Of a stretch of 64,000 nucleotides of DNA, positions 60,617 to 64,000 are shown in pieces; the stretch's first letter is position 1, and every line of letters begins with the position of its first letter. A program made the position numbers and the translations under genes. The notes under the pieces are model-generated. The model did no database searches, had not been told where the DNA came from, and worked only from the letters and a program-made list of their open reading frames with translations. Source of the DNA: VXYL01 sp965199875 (GTDB lineage Bacteria; Pseudomonadota; Gammaproteobacteria; Pseudomonadales; Azotimanducaceae); the NCBI GenBank assembly GCA_965199875.1, contig OZ241346.1, positions 2,604,001 through 2,668,000 of the forward strand. The letters run 5' to 3'.

Positions 60617-62176
60617 ATGTCCCTGATAGCGAAGCAACTTGCTGATGTCTGGAATGCACTGCGGGCGAATCATGCCGAGAGGGACGTCCACCTGGAAGAG
60701 GTACGCATAGGAAGGCTGCGCGGAATCAAAGACCTCAGAGTGCCGTTTACCTATCCGGTCTCGGTGTTGGCAGGGCCGAACGGCTGCGGGAAGTCCACTG
60801 TTCTCTTCGCTTGCGCCACAGCCTACCGGGTACCGGATCGCCCGAGGACGTTCGTGCCCAGCGTCCTGTTTCCGAACTTCACGGACCGCCTGCACGGAGA
60901 GCTTTCGGATCCGGAGGAACGGACCGAACTCGCTTTCAGCTATCTCCACTATGGCGAGCGCCTGTCGATGGCTTGGCGACGGGGCAACTCCTGGAACCGC
61001 AGTTTCATGGGGCGCAAGGGGGGCAAGCAGCCGGAGAGGGGAGTCTACCTTCGAACGCTTGCCAACCTCACCAATCCCTCCGAGGTGCGCGGCGTACTAC
61101 AGATCATGCGCAAGGATTACAACGCCACTCAATTCACTGCCAACCTACTCGTGTTTGCACATCGTATCTTAAAGAACAGATACAACGACGTCTCGATCAT
61201 CAGTGCGAAGGCGCGCGACATTTTGTTCGCCGAAGCGGAAGGCGATCAAGGTATTCGCTATTCCGAGTTCCATATGTCGTCAGGTGAGCGCACCATCCTT
61301 CGGATATCAAAGGACATCGCTCATCTCCATAACGCACTGATCCTCATCGACGAGGTGGATACCGGCCTGCATCCCTACACGCAACAGCAGGTGATGTTGG
61401 AGTTGCAGCGGATCGCCCTGCGACAGCAGTTGCAGATCATCGTCGCCTCGCATAGTCCGGTCGTCTTGGACAGCGTTCCGCCAGAAGGCAGGAAATTCCT
61501 GGATCGCGACGAAGCTACGAACGACGTGAAGCTAATGCCTGCGTACAAGGACATCTTTCAGAAGGCGCTCTACGGCCAATCCCGAGAGAAGCTCTCGATA
61601 CTCTGCGAAGACGAAGTCGCCGAAGGGATGATTCTCGGCGCTCTGGACGAGCTGCAACCCAAGCTGGGTCTTCGCCACGAGGACTTTGTGATTGGCAGGA
61701 ATACGGGACGTGCGGAATTCCCGTCGCATGTGCGCATGCTCGGGAAGTTTGGGAAGCTGCTGGACTTCGTATTCGTTCTCGATGGCGATGCTCGTGACAT
61801 GAAGCCCAAGATCGAGGAGGCCGCAAGGCAGTACGATCAGATCATAGAACCGCTCTTTCTGCCCGGCAAGAGGTCTCCAGAGAACTGGATTTGGACGCGG
61901 CTGGTGGATGACCTTGAGGCATTTGCCATTCCCTTGGGCTTGCCGGCCGGCGAAATGAGACGTCTGATGAACGAGGTCTACCGAACGATGGAAGGCGCCG
62001 TTCGGGGCCGAGATCGAGCGAAGGCGATGCTCGATGCGTTCGCGGACGAGGTCAAGAGGTCGCCTGCGGAACTTGGCCGCATTGTTGGCCGGCGAGACGC
62101 GGAGACCAACCACAGAGGGATGGCCGAGTTTCTCATCAAGCTGAAGGAACAGATCGGCGCGTGGCGGCGCTTTTGA
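60617..62176 (+). CDS. SMC/OLD-like ATPase with TOPRIM-like C-terminal region
   Basis: 519 residues. The ABC-type ATPase has Walker A AGPNGCGKST near residue 52, signature MSSGERTIL near 219, Walker B ILIDEVDTGLH near 242 and the H-loop ASHSPVVLDS near 277. The region after 320 has TOPRIM features: ILCEDEVAEGMILGAL near 327 (invariant Glu) and FVFVLDGDARDMKPK near 385 (DxD). This ABC-plus-TOPRIM order matches OLD-family nucleases such as GajA. It lies between DUF1156 and DUF499 genes with 35-76-base gaps, so it is likely part of the same operon and could provide nucleolytic activity; that is inference. Confidence 0.8.
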   Translation: MSLIAKQLADVWNALRANHAERDVHLEEVRIGRLRGIKDLRVPFTYPVSVLAGPNGCGKSTVLFACATAYRVPDRPRTFVPSVLFPNFTDRLHGELSDPEERTELAFSYLHYGERLSMAWRRGNSWNRSFMGRKGGKQPERGVYLRTLANLTNPSEVRGVLQIMRKDYNATQFTANLLVFAHRILKNRYNDVSIISAKARDILFAEAEGDQGIRYSEFHMSSGERTILRISKDIAHLHNALILIDEVDTGLHPYTQQQVMLELQRIALRQQLQIIVASHSPVVLDSVPPEGRKFLDRDEATNDVKLMPAYKDIFQKALYGQSREKLSILCEDEVAEGMILGALDELQPKLGLRHEDFVIGRNTGRAEFPSHVRMLGKFGKLLDFVFVLDGDARDMKPKIEEAARQYDQIIEPLFLPGKRSPENWIWTRLVDDLEAFAIPLGLPAGEMRRLMNEVYRTMEGAVRGRDRAKAMLDAFADEVKRSPAELGRIVGRRDAETNHRGMAEFLIKLKEQIGAWRRF

Positions 62177-62211
62177 GACGCATGGGCAAGTTGAGCGGCA
62201 AGGGCAGATAG

Positions 62212-64000
62212 ATGGCAACCACCAACCACGACCGCGTAAGCAAGGCGATGGCGCTTCTGCGCGACGGTCTTGCGCCGTTCGTGCAACGCGAAATCACCGC
62301 CAAAGTGAAGTCCGGCACGGTGCGCATGGACGCCATCCGCCGCTTCGCCGAGAACCCGCAGCTTGCCGACAAGCCCATCGACGATTGGGATGCGGCGGCG
62401 CTGCTCAAGTTGATGTGGGACACGTGGAACGACGTGTTCCGCGACACCTTGGGCTTCACCGAACGCAGCCTCGTTTCCGAACTGCGCGATTGGCGCAACA
62501 AGTGGGCGCATCAAGAGCGCTTCGTCAGCGACGATGCGGACCGGGCGCTCGATTCCGCCGAGCGGCTGCTCACCGCCATCGCAGCGCCGCAAGCGAACGA
62601 AGTGGCGCGCATCAAGCGCGAGCTGCGGCGGCTGGTGTTCGACGAGCAGGTGCGCGGCGAGCGGCGGCGAACGGCCGGCGCCTTGGTGGAGACGGCCAGC
62701 GCCGGCAGCGTCAAGCCGTGGCGGGAAGTGGCGACGCCGCACGCGGACGTGGCCAGCGGGCAGTATCAGCAGGCGGAGTTCGCAGCCGATCTGTGGCAGG
62801 TTCATATTGGCGAAAGCGCGGCCGAATACGGCAACCCGCACGAGTTCTTCCGCCGCACGTTTCTTACCGAGAGCTTGAAGGAACTGCTCGAGGTGGCGGT
62901 GCGAAGGCTGGATGGGCGCGGCGGCGATCCGGTGGTGGACTTGCGCACCACCTTCGGCGGCGGCAAGACGCACTCCATGCTGGCGCTGTACCACCTGTTC
63001 TCCGGCACGCCGCCCCAGGAACTCGCCGGCGTCGAGGACGTTCTGGCCAAGGCCGGCTCGGATGCGGTAGGAACGCCGAAGCGCGTGGTGCTGGTCGGCA
63101 CCAAGGTTTCGCCCGGCAGCCCTTCGCGCAAGCATGATGGGACGGAAGTGCGCACGTTGTGGGGCGAGCTCGCATGGCAGCTGGGCGGCGCGGAGGCGTT
63201 CGCGTTGGTGCGGCAGGACGACGAACGCGCCACCAACCCAGGCGAAGCGCTGCACACGCTGCTGAACCGGTACGGCCCCTGCTTGATCCTGATCGACGAG
63301 TGGGTCGCCTACGCCCGCCAATTGCACGACGAAGGCGACTTGCCGGGCGGTTCCTTCGAGACCCAGTTCACCTTCGCGCAGACGCTCACCGAAGCCGTGG
63401 ATGCTTCCCGGAACTGCTTTCTGGTGGTCTCTCTGCCGGCCTCGGACAAAGGCGACGAGCGCTCCCAGGGGGAAGACGTTGAAGTCGGCGGCATTCGCGG
63501 CCGCGCCGCGCTGCAACGTTTGGACAACGTGCTCAACCGCAACGCGCTCAATTGGAAGCCGGCCAGCGCGGAGGAAGGCTTCGAGATCGTCCGCCGGCGT
63601 CTGTTCGAGCCACTGGCCGGGGCGGACGCCTACAAGCAGCGGGATGTAACAGCACGGGCTTTCGCGGACCTCTACCGGTCGCAACGCCAGGAGTTCCCCG
63701 CCGCCTGCCGCGAGCCGGACTACGAGCGGCGCATCCAAGCCGCGTTTCCGATCCACCCGGAGATCTTCGAGCGGCTGTATTCGGATTGGTCCACGCTCGC
63801 CAAGTTCCAGCGCACCCGCGGCGTGCTGCGGCTGATGGCGGCGGTGATTCACAGCCTGTGGGAAAGCGGCGACCGCAACGCGCTGATCCTGCCTTCCACG
63901 CTGCCCATCGACGATCCCCGCGTGCAGAACGAACTCACCCGCTACTTGGCCGACAACTGGACGCCGGTGATCGAAACGGACGTGGACGGCGCGAACTCGC
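62212..64000 (+). CDS. DUF499/COG1483 ATPase with N-terminal Swt1-type HEPN domain (right end cut)
   Basis: Open from ATG 62212 to the window end (596 codons so far). Residues 1-125 form a helical HEPN-like domain with the RNxxxH motif in RDWRNKWAHQERF near residue 94, as in Swt1-family proteins. The DUF499 P-loop ATPase follows: DLRTTFGGGKTHSMLALYHLF near 246 (Walker A GGGKTH), CLILIDEWVAYARQL near 356 (Walker B) and a helical region after 450. DUF499 proteins of this family are usually about 900-1100 residues, so roughly 40 % is missing. It completes the DUF1156/DUF499/helicase set. Confidence 0.9.
   Translation, partial: MATTNHDRVSKAMALLRDGLAPFVQREITAKVKSGTVRMDAIRRFAENPQLADKPIDDWDAAALLKLMWDTWNDVFRDTLGFTERSLVSELRDWRNKWAHQERFVSDDADRALDSAERLLTAIAAPQANEVARIKRELRRLVFDEQVRGERRRTAGALVETASAGSVKPWREVATPHADVASGQYQQAEFAADLWQVHIGESAAEYGNPHEFFRRTFLTESLKELLEVAVRRLDGRGGDPVVDLRTTFGGGKTHSMLALYHLFSGTPPQELAGVEDVLAKAGSDAVGTPKRVVLVGTKVSPGSPSRKHDGTEVRTLWGELAWQLGGAEAFALVRQDDERATNPGEALHTLLNRYGPCLILIDEWVAYARQLHDEGDLPGGSFETQFTFAQTLTEAVDASRNCFLVVSLPASDKGDERSQGEDVEVGGIRGRAALQRLDNVLNRNALNWKPASAEEGFEIVRRRLFEPLAGADAYKQRDVTARAFADLYRSQRQEFPAACREPDYERRIQAAFPIHPEIFERLYSDWSTLAKFQRTRGVLRLMAAVIHSLWESGDRNALILPSTLPIDDPRVQNELTRYLADNWTPVIETDVDGANS

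Noticed and set aside
1..64000. CRISPR array, insertion sequence, integrase, prophage or replication origin
   Set aside because: No regularly spaced repeats, transposase or recombinase motifs, terminal inverted repeats, or DnaA-box clusters were found on reading either strand.

Overview
The window is GC-rich, densely packed DNA from a Gram-negative bacterium, most likely a proteobacterium and probably gammaproteobacterial. The evidence is heptose-based LPS core genes (waaC, waaF, waaP), the trpS-scpA-scpB-rluB arrangement, a full-length bacterial Lhr helicase, an HU-type protein and many GTG/TTG starts. The lineage is inferred from gene content only. No IS transposase, integrase, phage gene or CRISPR array is visible.

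Layout. (1) 1-6.6 kb is a polysaccharide locus: a Wzz-type chain-length protein cut by the left edge, then divergently a flippase, a glutamine-dependent asparagine-synthase-like amidotransferase, a GT4 glycosyltransferase and a methyltransferase. (2) 6.6-14 kb is metabolic and housekeeping: acyl-CoA dehydrogenase, enoyl-CoA hydratase, amidase, GST-like protein, HU, ProRS, a small ABM-fold protein and an orphan HicB-like protein. (3) 14.5-25.7 kb is a leftward LPS operon: ilvE, waaF, waaC, a glycosyltransferase, waaP, an O-antigen ligase/polymerase and a carbamoyltransferase. A two-gene cassette (P-loop ATPase plus TPR protein) sits inside it. (4) 26-45 kb holds lhr, an SRPBCC-PDZ protein, tRNA-Leu(CAG), an oxidoreductase, small proteins, a second Wzy/WaaL-like protein, yaaA, a D-aminoacylase-like amidohydrolase, a serine hydrolase and the rluB/scpB/scpA/trpS block. 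A lone m5C DNA methyltransferase has been inserted between scpB and rluB, flanked by 33-bp direct repeats.

(5) 45.2-64 kb is an accessory, probably antiviral, island. Its core is a SNF2-type helicase with a C-terminal DUF3883-like domain, a DUF1156 (COG1743) DNA methylase, an SMC/OLD-like ATPase with a TOPRIM-like region, and a DUF499 (COG1483) ATPase with an N-terminal Swt1-type HEPN domain that runs off the right edge. Between helicase and methylase lie toxin-antitoxin debris and several frameshifted genes. Next to the helicase, on the opposite strand, is a 1759-residue protein that joins glycosyltransferase-like, kinase-like and methyltransferase domains. Its distal side carries decayed copies of the helicase 5' end and of another island gene.

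The points most worth a second look are the giant multidomain protein and its duplication scars, the defence-like operon, the ATPase-TPR pair inside the LPS operon, and the repeat-flanked methyltransferase insertion. All function calls come from reading motifs and context; no database search was run.
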